Positions 37,025 through 47,078 of a stretch of DNA of 64,000 nucleotides are shown one piece after another (position 1 is the stretch's first letter; the number at the start of each line of letters is the position of its first letter). Source of the stretch: Diogma glabrata (Eukaryota > Arthropoda > Insecta > Diptera > Cylindrotomidae); contig OY856188.1 of assembly GCA_963693315.1 (NCBI GenBank), positions 100,414,915-100,478,914 on the forward strand. The letters are read 5' to 3'. Under the pieces are notes generated by a model, which saw nothing but the letters and a program-made list of their open reading frames with translations, searched no databases and was not told the origin of the DNA. A program made the translations under genes and the position numbers.

Positions 37025-37231
37025 TTACAATTCCCCAGACATTTGATTTAAAATAGTAAGTATTGCAGTTTTCTTAAGATGTATCCTTAACGGTGAACTT
37101 TGATCTAAACAATTTTCCTCAAAATGCTGCGAGCAAATTACATCATGTTTCTGCGGTTTCCAAGGTTTTAAATTTAGTGCTTTTAACCACGCATTTAAAT
37201 ATTTTGTATCGGTTGGAAATCTATACAACAT
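37025..37231 (-). CDS. THAP zinc-finger exon (partial)
   Basis: The reading frame has the middle and C-terminal hallmarks of a THAP domain: RFPTD, W in LNAWLKAL, the WKPQKHDVICSQHFEENC segment with the second Cys-His pair (C…H) of the C2CH zinc site, and a LKKTAI ending. The first Cys pair is missing. The sequence before RFP reads TTGTATAG on the minus strand, a plausible splice acceptor, and many THAP genes are split just there, so this is probably exon 2 starting near 37225, not an ORF starting at the ATG. THAP domains bind DNA and occur in P-element-type transposases as well as host regulators. It lies 137 bp from a family C hairpin. The first exon was not found. Confidence 0.6.
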   Translation of the reverse strand: MLYRFPTDTKYLNAWLKALNLKPWKPQKHDVICSQHFEENCLDQSSPLRIHLKKTAILTILNQMSGEL

Positions 37232-38597
37232 TTCATAACTATTATTGTTTAATTAATTTTGCAAAATTTTAATGTTTTCAAACTGCAAGTAACTGCATGT
37301 TCAAATAAAACACAACACGTCTAGATAACATTATTTTTTCTTAAAAACTTAAGCTGTCGATTTTTTTGGTTCTGTCATATTTATATATATAAAGATTTTC
37401 TTTAGGCTTGAAATCTCAATTCGAATTATCACTAAAACGAATTGTGGCTTTGAAATGTCACCAAATACAAACTCAATATTCTGGTATAAAATTGATATAT
37501 TTTTAAACAATTTATAAACAAATATTTAATTCATAGAACTTATTAAGAACCATTATTATAGTTTATTAAATTAAAACTTTAATTTTGCGATCACACACAA
37601 TTCTTCAATTTTAATTTATGTCCTAATTGAACATTTAAAAATTATATACTAATTGATTTAAATTTTACTAACTGATTCGATCCAAACAATTTGATCGTTT
37701 ATATATCATATTATCATCGATCTTCTGTTTCATTTTCCGTCATTTATGAAAAACTTGTATTTTTAATTTACTTGAACTTATTCAAATCATCAAAAAAAAT
37801 GTACAGTGGTACGAATAAACGTATACGTTTATTACAATTGAAGAAAATTAATAAAATTATTAATGAATTTAGAAATTATTATTTTTAGCGTAAAAATTGA
37901 AAATAGTCCGTCGTTACAGAAACTTCAAGACAGTATTCTATTCTTTTTAATTTCTTTCATTTATTTTCCCATGATTATGTGAAAATTGAGAAAATATTAC
38001 AGAAAAACGAACCACGAATTTGATGGGAAAATCAATTTTTTTTAATTGTTGAAGCAGTTTTTATTTTGGAAGACAGTTGGTGGTTGGTAATGGAGCTAAT
38101 CAGAGGTTTAAGGTCTGAGTAGTGAGCATGTGGACAGTGAAGCCACGAAAGAAGTCGAGAAAAAAAATGAAAATTAATATTCAATTTGTTTGCTAAAAAA
38201 GTTTAAATGTATATTGATGAAAATATCAATAGAAAAGAAATTGTAAACTGTTATATCATATTTAATGATAGTGAGTAGAATTAGTGGAAAAAGGAAAACG
38301 GCCCTAAAATATAAATATATAATATTTGCTTAAGTAAATTATATGTACGATTGATTAAGACAAGATTGCGCAACAACAAACAAAGAAAACGATAATAAAA
38401 TCTACATAACCGAAATTTACGTGAACGAAATATCCGTTCAATTTATTATATCTACTAATCCTATTGGGAATTGGACAGTTGATCATCACCAGGACATCAA
38501 CCTCTTCGGGAAAGTTATTTTTTTAATTATGTATTATTTCTGTTTGCATGAAATTTAGTGATATCGATTTCATGGTAAGCTAACAGTTAATTAATAG
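37232..38597. other. AT-rich spacer
   Basis: No recognisable feature. Confidence 0.5.
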
Positions 38598-38868
38598 GGA
38601 GAGTTGTAGCATGAAGGCCATCCCCTCCAGAATCCTGAGTGGTGTGCAATGTACGTGCTTTTGTTTTGAATAATTTTTTTTTTATTTACTTGTGAAGAGG
38701 CTGTTTCGTAGATAGCTCCTATAGAATGAGCTAGCGGCAGAGAATATTAGCGTGCACGATCAACTGGTAGACCTGCATGGTAGATGCATAGTAGAAGCAT
38801 GGTAGACATAGGATGAACAACTCGTAGACTTGCCTACCAAACCTCCTACTACAAAACTAGGATTTTGG
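38598..38868 (+). repeat. Dispersed repeat with GAGCTAGCGGCAG core, copy 2
   Basis: Block order as in 3448-3668, with an extra ~50-bp expansion of the GTAGA motif (GGTAGATGCATAGTAGAAGC…) before the closing CCTACCAAACCTCC. Confidence 0.7.
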
Positions 38869-39479
38869 AAATTTTTTAAGACAAAATGTAACGTACATAT
38901 TATTAAATGTAGCATTTCAGAAACGTTTAGCTGTCAATAGTTTAACAGTAAAAAATCGACTATTAGACACAATTATTTTAGATCCTAGGAAGAAGCTATC
39001 ACCAAATTCAGAAGCAATCATGAAGCAGAAATTGGAAGAAGATTGTAAGTTGTAAAAACTAGCCAGATTAATGAGGCATCCTCAGCAAGAAAAGATTTAG
39101 ATTAAATATTGGATGTTAGATTGCTCTCAGTGTTATATTGGCTAAGCGGTTACTGTAAGGTTAAAGTGGGAGCAAACCAGAAGAAAAGCCGTTTGGCGTC
39201 GGAAATGGGCTGTGGCAATTGTTCACTTATAAATTTAGGGGATGCAACTTACCAGCAACCGTTCAAAGATTTATCATGTGAGGTGTGCTTGGCTTAATTT
39301 GAAGACTGCTATGTTCCAAAATTAACGCATGATTTGAATTAAATAAAAAACATAGTTTTTAGTTTTTAGATTGTTATTTTGTTATTGATTCGTATACATA
39401 GGAAAACTATATTTATGGAATAACACATCGGAAAAAAAGTTTCCACGGCTTTGCTGGCACATTCGAACTCATTGGTTGA

Positions 39480-40265
39480 AATTTTCCATAACCATTCTAT
39501 GAACGAGTGGTTGGTGCTTGTTTACATAGACCTTTGATTTCAAGTAACCGCATATAATAAATCTAATATTGTTAAATCACACGATCTAGGGAGTTCATTC
39601 AGACCACCGAAACGAGAGAGTACACCACCAGGAAATGTATCATGCAGCAATTGAATTGTTTTCGAGGCTATATGGCACGTGGAAACGTCTTGTAGGAACC
39701 ACATATTTTCCGCATTAATATCACCCAATATTGGTAGAAAGAACTGTGTTATCTTGTCGCGATATAAAGCACCAGTAACAGTCCCTGCTTGACCAACCTC
39801 ATTTTTCAAAAAGTATGGTCCAATGATCCCTGAAGCCGAAATTCCGCACCACACAGTGACACGCTGTAAATGCATTTTTTTTACAATCACATGTAAAATC
39901 CATCAAGGTGAAAATATGCTTAATCGCTTAGGATACTTTTGCTCGAAAAATACGCTTAGATCTTTATGTGAGTATACCCTGTAGAAAGCTTCTTAAAATT
40001 TACAATTCTTGGCCACGACGTCGAATTGATTTTCTGGGATTTTTACAAATACTCAATACACCACAAACTGCCTCGATATTGTCATTTAAATGGTTTGTTT
40101 TTAGCCGAACAGTGTGTTAAGCTTCTCCAACAGATTCATTTCCTTTGAATTTTCCAATTAATATTTTCACAGTTGACGAAGTTAAAACACTATTCCGACT
40201 ATATTTAATATGAAATTTTGGAACTGCGCCCGCTAAACTTTCATTAATTTTGAGATATTGTTCAA
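39480..40265 (-). pseudogene. Mariner/IS630-type DDE transposase relic
   Basis: Minus strand, right to left: a helix-turn-helix part with KFHIKYSRNSVLTSSTVK and KFKGNESVGEA (40240-40100), then RKSIRRRGQEL (~40020) with stops between. The catalytic part 39890-39540 is open: RVTVWCGISASGIIGPYF, QDVSTCHIASKTI and LPRSCDLTILDLL. The VWCG region, the QD…CH region with the second catalytic Asp, and the DLTILD ending are those of mariner-like transposases; the usual Gly after QD is Val, and several stops lie upstream. The enzyme would catalyse cut-and-paste transposition at TA; this copy is dead. Terminal inverted repeats were not located. Confidence 0.82.
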
Positions 40266-40649
40266 TAACGGAAACACATGACATAAACATAAAATGTGAA
40301 AATATGATGCAGATACGGAAAATATTTGAGCATTAATGGAGTGAGCTGAAATCGAAAAACCAGCTACAAAACATATAGCTAGTGAATATTTTCGCAGCTA
40401 TGTATATAGTAATATCTTATAGTTCTTTGAAATATAATATGATATTTCTGCGAACTGTGTGAATAACGATTAGATAAACGTTATTGCACGAACAACGTAC
40501 GAATATTAATTAAATGAAACGATTATGAACAAAAATGTTTTAAATAAAATGTATAAATATCAATAAAATGAAAAACTTAAAAATTAATAAAACAACATCT
40601 GTTTAAAATTACTACACATTTTCTAAATTAATTCGAAAATATGGCGGAA

Positions 40650-40688
40650 GACCAACCGATCACCATCATCAATGGTGATCGGTTGGTC
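40650..40688. other. Perfect 17-bp palindrome stem
   Basis: GACCAACCGATCACCAT (40650-40666) and its exact complement (40672-40688) around CATCA. It is GC-richer than its setting. Confidence 0.9.
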
Positions 40689-40727
40689 AATGCAAATCTG
40701 TCAAATCGTATTTTCGTTATTTGTTTT

Positions 40728-40963
40728 ATTCTCTGAGAAACCGAATTTTCTTCAAATAGCCGTGCGTAACCCTTTTCATTGGACTCAAAATTATACAATT
40801 ATTGCAAGTTTATTTAAATCTGTAATAGTAAAAATCTCACTACAAAAACAACAATAGTTTCTACTGTTTTTAACCCTGCGCTTTTTTCGTAAAATTAACA
40901 GAAACAAATATGTATTCGTTTTTATTATAACCAAACATAGTTTTTTGAAATTTATTAATTAAA
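40728..40963 (+). repeat. Segment S, copy 1 (236 bp)
   Basis: Matches 45170-45405 over its full length with two visible substitutions. It begins ATTCTCTGAGAAACCG and ends TTATTAATTAAA. It has no recognised coding meaning. Confidence 0.9.
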
Positions 40964-41070
40964 ATCAATAAAAATTAATTTCAGAAAATTTATTACCTAA
41001 AACATATTTATAAAAAATTTGATGCATTAATTTCATACTTTTAAACAAATTTAAACGTTTGCCGAAAAAA

Positions 41071-41203
41071 TAGTATATTGAATTCGGAGCTAAAGTGACT
41101 TTTTGTGTTTCGTCTATAATTGTCGGCCTCCCTACGATCGGCCGCCAAACTATAGACTCAACACAAAAAGTACAACTTTAGCTCCTAATTCAATAATATA
41201 CTA
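41071..41203. mobile_element. Hairpin module D1 with TAGTATAT end
   Basis: TAGTATATTGAATTCGGAGCTAAAG… folds on …CTTTAGCTCCTAATTCAATAATATACTA over the whole 133 bp, with ACACAAAAAGT pairing and GGCC at the tip. It is analogous in design to the hairpin of family C but unrelated in sequence. Confidence 0.7.
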
Positions 41204-41334
41204 CTTTCGGTAAAGCCTTACTTTAATATAATATACTACTTTCGGTAAAGCCTTACTTTTTTACCTATAAGCAAAGCAGGTGTAAAGTAACGCAATGTTT
41301 TCTTTTTTTTACGGTGGCAGTGTGGTAACTCATA

Positions 41335-41640
41335 TTTTTACGGTGGCAGAAAAAGTGTCGCCATTTCTTTCCATATTTTTACGATATTTGTTATTTTTCA
41401 AACTATAACAACAAAACTATGTAAAACTATGACAACAAACAATAATAAATATTTTGATTGGATTATGAAATTTTACATTATTATATAACTAAACTATGAC
41501 AACAAAATATAACAACTATTTTGATTGGATGATGAAATTTTGAGTTGGAAGATTGCTTTGATAAAAAACTTTATTTTTTATATTAATTATATGAATTTAA
41601 ATGTTTTTTACTTTTTGGACGTAATTAATATAAACGATAA
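41335..41640 (+). repeat. Family C core fragment
   Basis: 41470-41640 (ACTATGACAACAAAATATAAC, TTGATTGGATGATGAAATTTTGAG, GATTGCTTTGATAAAAA, TTTTTGGACG) matches the core of C copy 1. A partial tandem version (41430-41470) precedes it. Both ends are replaced by D hairpins. Confidence 0.6.
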
Positions 41641-41712
41641 TAAATCATATTTATAACATTTTTGATGTATTAATTTATTATTTACAAAAAATTTAAACGT
41701 TTGCAGAAAAAA

Positions 41713-41852
41713 TAGAGTATTTAATTCGAATCTAAAGTGACTTTTTGTGTTTCGTCAATAATGGTCAGCCTCCCTACGGTCGGCTGCCAATTGCCATTAT
41801 AGACTCAACACAAAAAGTAGCACTTAAGCTCCTAATTATAGTATATTACATA
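41713..41852. mobile_element. Hairpin module D2
   Basis: Close relative of D1 (TCTAAAGTGACTTTTTGTGTTTCGTC … GACTCAACACAAAAAGT), with a different tip (GGTCAGCC/GGTCGGCTG). Its right end merges into the TAGTATATTA start of element E. Confidence 0.65.
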
Positions 41853-42485
41853 CCTAGAGCTCTAAATAGCATTACATTTGTAGCTGATGCTAGCTGTAGA
41901 TAGCATTACTGTAAAAAGCATTACATGCGACGAAAAATATTGCGCGCCAGACGCGTAGCGGCGAGTGCAGTACCTCACGAGCATGGAAAATGGTTTGCAG
42001 CTTGAGATTTGCTATATGCTTTATCTACGACTTTGTTACAGAAACGTGTATAATTACTTAAAAAAATTAACTACTAATTATAAATTAAATGCAAACAATT
42101 TACAAATTGTATTAGGCTTTGCATTATTATGTGTCAAAATGAATTGAAATATTCAAATTACATTTGATTTTTTTTTGTGTATTAAATGTGTATGATTATG
42201 TATTTTTAAATGTATAAAAAGGATTTCTGACTATCCAACTTGTCCGTATTTTTTCTATAAACATTAAGACAGGCCTTTTATTCTTATAAAAAACTGTGAA
42301 AATTTCAATATTACCATGAATTCTAATTCGTAAAAAACATATTTTCCTAAAACTGTTAGGTAATATTACTTAACACTTTTGATTCTCATTACGTTACACT
42401 TATTGTAATAATCAATTTACATGCCATGAATAGTGTGATGTAATTGATAATTTACTATGATAGTAGTAGAAATAATAATATACTA
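41839..42485 (+). mobile_element. MITE-like element E, copy 1
   Basis: Bounded by TAGTATATTA (41839-41848) and its exact complement TAATATACTA (42476-42485), with TTA immediately outside on both sides (a possible 3-bp target duplication). A GC-rich subterminal hairpin around GACGCGTAGCGGCGAGTGC lies near the left end. A minus-strand partner is at 45735-46228. Confidence 0.65.
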
Positions 42486-42942
42486 TTACTTAACTAAATC
42501 ACTGGACATAACTCAATAAATTTAAATTACTTTCGTAATTATTGTCTTTTATCTTTGGGAATTTAAATTTGGAACTATTTTTAATTTATAATTTAATAAA
42601 AAAATTGTGATGTATTTTTGAATGTTTATATTTACAACCATTCAAAAACAAATCAAAATGGAGAAAAGAGTAATTTATTATGATAGATTTGCCGTTGTAC
42701 AAAATTAAATATGAATATATGAAATTTATTTTCTGGGTGCTAAATATTTAATTGCTAGTGATTATACTGTAACAACGGTTTTCCAACAAATTACAGACAA
42801 ACATTTACGTTTTTATTCGCCTACATATTAAAGTGTAACTTTATTCTTATGATTTGCGGCCTTAAAGTATCACTTTTTAACCATATATTTTGTTGTCATG
42901 GTAACGTCCAAAAAAGTAAAAAACATTTGTATTTGTTTAAAT

Positions 42943-43403
42943 GGAAAAGCAGAGAGGGACTAGTACACTCCAAGAAGTTTCTAGGTAACCTCCCTGTTTC
43001 ACCCTTAAAAACTCTCTAAGGATTTTAACGTGGTGCGTTACTGGACATGGTCCTTTAAACCACCATCTTAACAAAATAGGCCTTGTTGTTTCCGACAGGT
43101 GCAGATTCTGCTACTCGGATGCGGAAACGATGGAACACGTCATCTGCAGCTGTCCTGAACTCTCTGGGCACAGATACAACCAACTTGGTCATAGAAGACT
43201 AACACTTCCATTACCACAAAACGTCACTCCAATTGAGCTAATTAATTTTATTAAAAGTCTCAACTTGGATGACAGAATACAACCAGTAACGGCACAGACG
43301 ACGACTGACTAATAACAAAATCAGGGTAAGCACAATAGACCTTCAGGTCGCAGTGCTACTTGAACTGTAAGTCTCAAGGCCCTCCAATAAAAAAAAAAAA
43401 AAA
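42943..43403 (+). mobile_element. 5'-truncated LINE insertion with 12-bp TSD and poly(A)
   Basis: Flanks 42931-42942 and 43404-43415 are identical (ATTTGTTTAAAT). The insert ends in an A run of about 15. Its reading frame (next entry) is the end of a LINE ORF2. This is the clearest retrotransposition signature in the window. Confidence 0.9.
42990..43312 (+). pseudogene. LINE ORF2 C-terminus (RNase H tail and CCHC-like knuckle)
   Basis: The frame reads SLRILTWCVTGHGPLNHHLNKIGLV followed by CRFCYSDAETMEHVICSC and runs to a stop at 43312. The TGHGPLN segment is the end of the RNase H domain, and the C-x2-C…H…C cluster is the C-terminal knuckle of R1/I/Jockey-type LINEs. An upstream stop near 42985 and the insertion boundary show 5' truncation. 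It cannot be active. The 43313-43403 stretch is its 3' UTR. Confidence 0.8.
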
Positions 43404-43479
43404 ATTTGTTTAAATTCTATAAAAATAGAAATTTTTATCAAAGCAACCGTTCAATTCAAAATTTCAAAAAAAAATCTGT

Positions 43480-44925
43480 TCTTGATTTCCCGAGAAAAAA
43501 ATTTCAATTCCCAGTTTCTTACTAGATTGAAATTTTGTGTTTTGTTTTTGATCAATAATTTAGATAAATGGATAAGCAGCCGTAATCGTAGGCATGAATA
43601 TTAACGTTATGTGCAATGATTGAATATTCAAAAATTTGAAATATAAGAATTGAAGGACGATATATAGCTGAAAAAAACTTTAAAAGAATATAATTTGAAT
43701 TTATCTACCGATATTATTGCAATCACAACTGATATGAAGCAACCGTTATGGTTAAATTTGGGAAGTTAGCTCCTGTCTCCATTTAACAATGCTACACACA
43801 CGAAATTTATCTAACTGTATTGAATACACTTGGTGGTTCTGCTAAAACAGAATTTTTATTGGGAAAAAATCAGAAACACGAAAGACTAATTATTAGGTGA
43901 TGATCAAGTGACATTGAAGGTATAGAATAATGACCGTGGTACTGATAAAGAAGAAAAGCCAGCATGTCATAGGATGAGGATACAAATATATGTAACCTAA
44001 AACTCAACGAACTAAAACCTCAAATCCAGGACACATTCAAATCGATTCGAAAGATATCATAATTTTTTTAAGGAACTAGCTATACTGTACAACACAATTC
44101 TTCAGCGAAATACTGCACGACAATAAAGAACAGCTTGTTAGATATGTTGGAAAAAAATTTAGCAAATTATGTAAGCCAATTAAAAAAGTCTATGCGAAAT
44201 TAATTTTACACATCTACTTGAAAACGAAGAACCAATGCTCCAAAGAGTAAGAGCATTAATTGGTTGTTTAGATCCAGTAAAATTAGAGTCCAACCCATTA
44301 TGTGGACGTGATATGAGTTTAATAAAAGCTGAGGGGATTCTGTTGTTTGTAATATAAATGTTAAAATGATAGATAATTCAACAAATCGAGAATTACTTCA
44401 AAATTTTAAATTTCGCATGATAAGTCGATAACTAAAAATTTTAATTTAAGTGGTAAAGATCCTAAATAATTCAAATGTAAAGTATTCTTTACAAGCTGAT
44501 AATCTTTTTGAAACGTCGTTGAAATCTAAAATGATTAAATTATCTAACGAATTGTTGCACCGCCTATTTCCAGTCAATACCATTTGAAGACACCGCTGGA
44601 CTTGAAAGTATAGAAAGTGTAAAAGAATTTAATTCTAGGAAGGCAGTGGACAATTAACAAAAAATTTGAAGATGTTCTCCTTTGCATTAAACCAACCTCA
44701 GTGTAAAGTGAAAGAGTATTTTCGATTGGCCTTTTTGTCACCAAAGTTAGGACACGACGCAACGACAATTCAGCTCGACTATTTGAATTGTTTTTTTAAA
44801 TTATAAATTTTTTATTAATAAGTTAATATTAAAACCCGATTTCCCGGGAATTCCGAGATTATCTTCGAACTATTCTCGTTTCCCGGGATTCAATAAAGGG
44901 AAATGAGAAACTCTAACCTCTACGT
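43480..44925 (+). pseudogene. hAT transposon relic (BED-type transposase)
   Basis: The right end is rich in TTTCCCGGGA (44840-44900), a hallmark of some hAT termini; a related TTTCCCGAG block lies at 43486. The coding remnant is in several frames: ITTDMKQPLWLN (43725), YCTTIKNSLLDMLE (44110) and, near the C-terminus, a dimerisation motif …IKPTSV*SERVFS (44685-44720), where * is a stop. Stops and frame changes are frequent. The usual acidic catalytic residues cannot be placed with confidence. It lies directly beside family C sequence, so it may have inserted there. Confidence 0.65.
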
Positions 44926-44980
44926 TTCGACGTTGATTTACAGAAAAATTAGAAAAAGTACACAGAGACAGAAAATTTGG

Positions 44981-45169
44981 TAAATTTTTAGCAAAAATTA
45001 TAGCAACGTCTCACGTTTTTAGAGGATGTGAATGGGAAGGGGTGGAAAAAAACCGTTGAGGAACAGTCTGAAAGTTGCACTTTTTTGACAATAACTCAAA
45101 AACTGTGCACCGCAAAATTGTTGAAAAAATTGCAATGTTTCTTAAAGTAGTTGCTCTTTCAAATGACAT
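44981..45169 (+). repeat. Segment R, copy 1 (189 bp)
   Basis: Identical by eye to 45402-45590. Starts TAAATTTTTAGCAAAAATTATAGC and ends TTTCAAATGACAT. A diverged relative lies at 61950-62170 (CACAGAGACAG, ATTATAGC, GGGGTGG, TGAGTTATT). Confidence 0.9.
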
Positions 45170-45405
45170 ATTCTCTGAGAAACCGAATTTTCTTCAAATA
45201 GCCGTGCGTAACCCTTTTCATTGGACTCAAAATTATACAATTATTGCTAGTTTATTTAAATCTGTAATAGTAAAAATCTCACTACAAAAACAACAATAGT
45301 TTCTACTCTTTTTAACCCTGCGCTTTTTTCGTAAAATTAACAGAAACAAATATGTATTCGTTTTTATTATAACCAAACATAGTTTTTTGAAATTTATTAA
45401 TTAAA
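45170..45405 (+). repeat. Segment S, copy 2, between two R copies
   Basis: See 40728-40963. It fills the space between R copies exactly, overlapping the second R by TAAA. Confidence 0.9.
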
Positions 45406-45590
45406 TTTTTAGCAAAAATTATAGCAACGTCTCACGTTTTTAGAGGATGTGAATGGGAAGGGGTGGAAAAAAACCGTTGAGGAACAGTCTGAAAGTTGCA
45501 CTTTTTTGACAATAACTCAAAAACTGTGCACCGCAAAATTGTTGAAAAAATTGCAATGTTTCTTAAAGTAGTTGCTCTTTCAAATGACAT
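45402..45590 (+). repeat. Segment R, copy 2
   Basis: Direct repeat of 44981-45169 at an offset of 421. Confidence 0.9.
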
Positions 45591-45734
45591 CCCACTTGTT
45601 TGTGTCAAATGCCTTAGTACAAGTAATATAAAAAAATTTTCTTAGTACAATAAATATAAACAACGAAACTCATTTATTGAAATTCAATATAATGTATGCG
45701 TACAGTATTTTTATAAACAGTATTTTTATAAAAT

Positions 45735-46228
45735 ATTTAACTTTTCCTACTCCTATCACAGTAAATTATAAATTACATCGCACTATCCATGACATGTAAA
45801 TTGATTATTTCAAATAGCGTGCGGTAAGTAAAAAAAAGCGTGCGGTAAGTAAAAAAAAGCGTGCGGTAATGGATTTTCATATATATATTACCGCACGCTT
45901 TTAATAAAAAGAAAAATTTTTATTTAAAGAAAAATTTGATTTTTAAAAATTAAATATTTCAATTCATTTTGACACAGAATAATGCAAAGCCTACCACAAT
46001 TTGTAAACTATTTGCATTTAATTTATAATTAGTAGTTCATTTTTTCAAGTAATTATATGCGTTTGGGCATTAAAACAAAGTCGTAGGAAAAGTATATAAC
46101 AAATCTCGAGTTGTAAAGCATTTTCCATGCTCGTGAAGATACTGCACTCGACGCTACGCGTCTCGTGCGCAAAATTTTCCCTCGCATGTAAAATGCTATT
46201 TACAACTCTAGATATGTAATATACTATT
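45735..46228 (-). mobile_element. MITE-like element E, copy 2 (inner end damaged)
   Basis: Reverse complement of 41839-42485: TAATATACTA at 46219-46228 region, the GACGCTACGCGTC hairpin (46151-46163), and a core matching ~42130 and 42410-42460. The opposite terminus is not preserved; a 21-bp repeat hairpin (45816-45899) interrupts that side. Confidence 0.65.
45816..45899. repeat. 21-bp tandem repeat ending in a 13-bp hairpin
   Basis: AGCGTGCGGTAAGTAAAAAAA begins at 45816 and 45837. A third copy at 45858 begins AGCGTGCGGTAAT and pairs exactly with ATTACCGCACGCT (45887-45899). Confidence 0.9.
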
Positions 46229-47078
46229 ACATATACATCTATTATTATGTATGTAGCAATTTTTTTGCGTTATACATAATACCTGGCAACCATATGAAAG
46301 AGTATGCGGTTTCTCGTTTCATATACATAAACGAGATTTGAAATTTTTTCTAAGCCTACTAGATTTTTTTTTAACATTTCACAGTTATTATATTTTTGTG
46401 AATATATGATTGCTATAGCTATAGTATGATTGTTATTGGTATAAAAAATGTTGTGTTATGATTGTGTGCGAGTTACAATTTTTTGGTATAATGTAAGTAA
46501 TGAATGATGTAAAAATAGAGATTACTTGTTTTCCATTTCACTTCTAAACTATAAACGTTCTTTTTTGGTGTTCTTAGTAATTTATGCGATATTAATATTG
46601 ACGAGTTTTACTTTTCTCCTGGTTATTCCTCTGTTTATACATTTTATATTGACTTCTTCTTCCAAACTTAACCTCAAATGGCATGAGTGGTAATGTTGAA
46701 AAATAATCGACTAATAATTTGGTGACGAGTTGTATTTAGCAGACAATTTAACGAACAGAAATAGTAACATTATTTCATACAACCTAATCATACATAATAA
46801 AATATTATTTCATCTTAGTAGGCGCATAAATGTTATAAATTTGTAATTTATTTTTGACAAATAAACATAAACATGCAATCATTTATGAATGAAAACGGAC
46901 ATTTTTACTATTTGCAAATTGCATTTTCACATAATTTTGTATGTGAATTTTTGTTTTAAATTAATATATTAAGTAGGCGGAAAATATTCGAAAATATTCG
47001 CTGTTCCTTCCTACCAGAAAAAAATAATCGAAACAAATCGTTTTGATTTGCTAAAAAATAGTAAATGAAGCGTTTTTA
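46229..47078. other. AT-rich spacer / 5' part of hAT element
   Basis: No TIR matching the 49980 terminus was found here; GTAGGCGGAAAATATT at ~46975 is only a weak resemblance. Confidence 0.4.

Larger units (their letters stand above)
42810..43470 (-). mobile_element. Family C core, copy interrupted by a LINE
   Basis: 42810-42942 and 43404-43470 together reproduce the C core (TTTTATTCGCCTACATATTAAAG…TTTTTATCAAAGCAACCGTTCAA). The 461-bp LINE piece at 42943-43403 sits between them. Confidence 0.75.
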
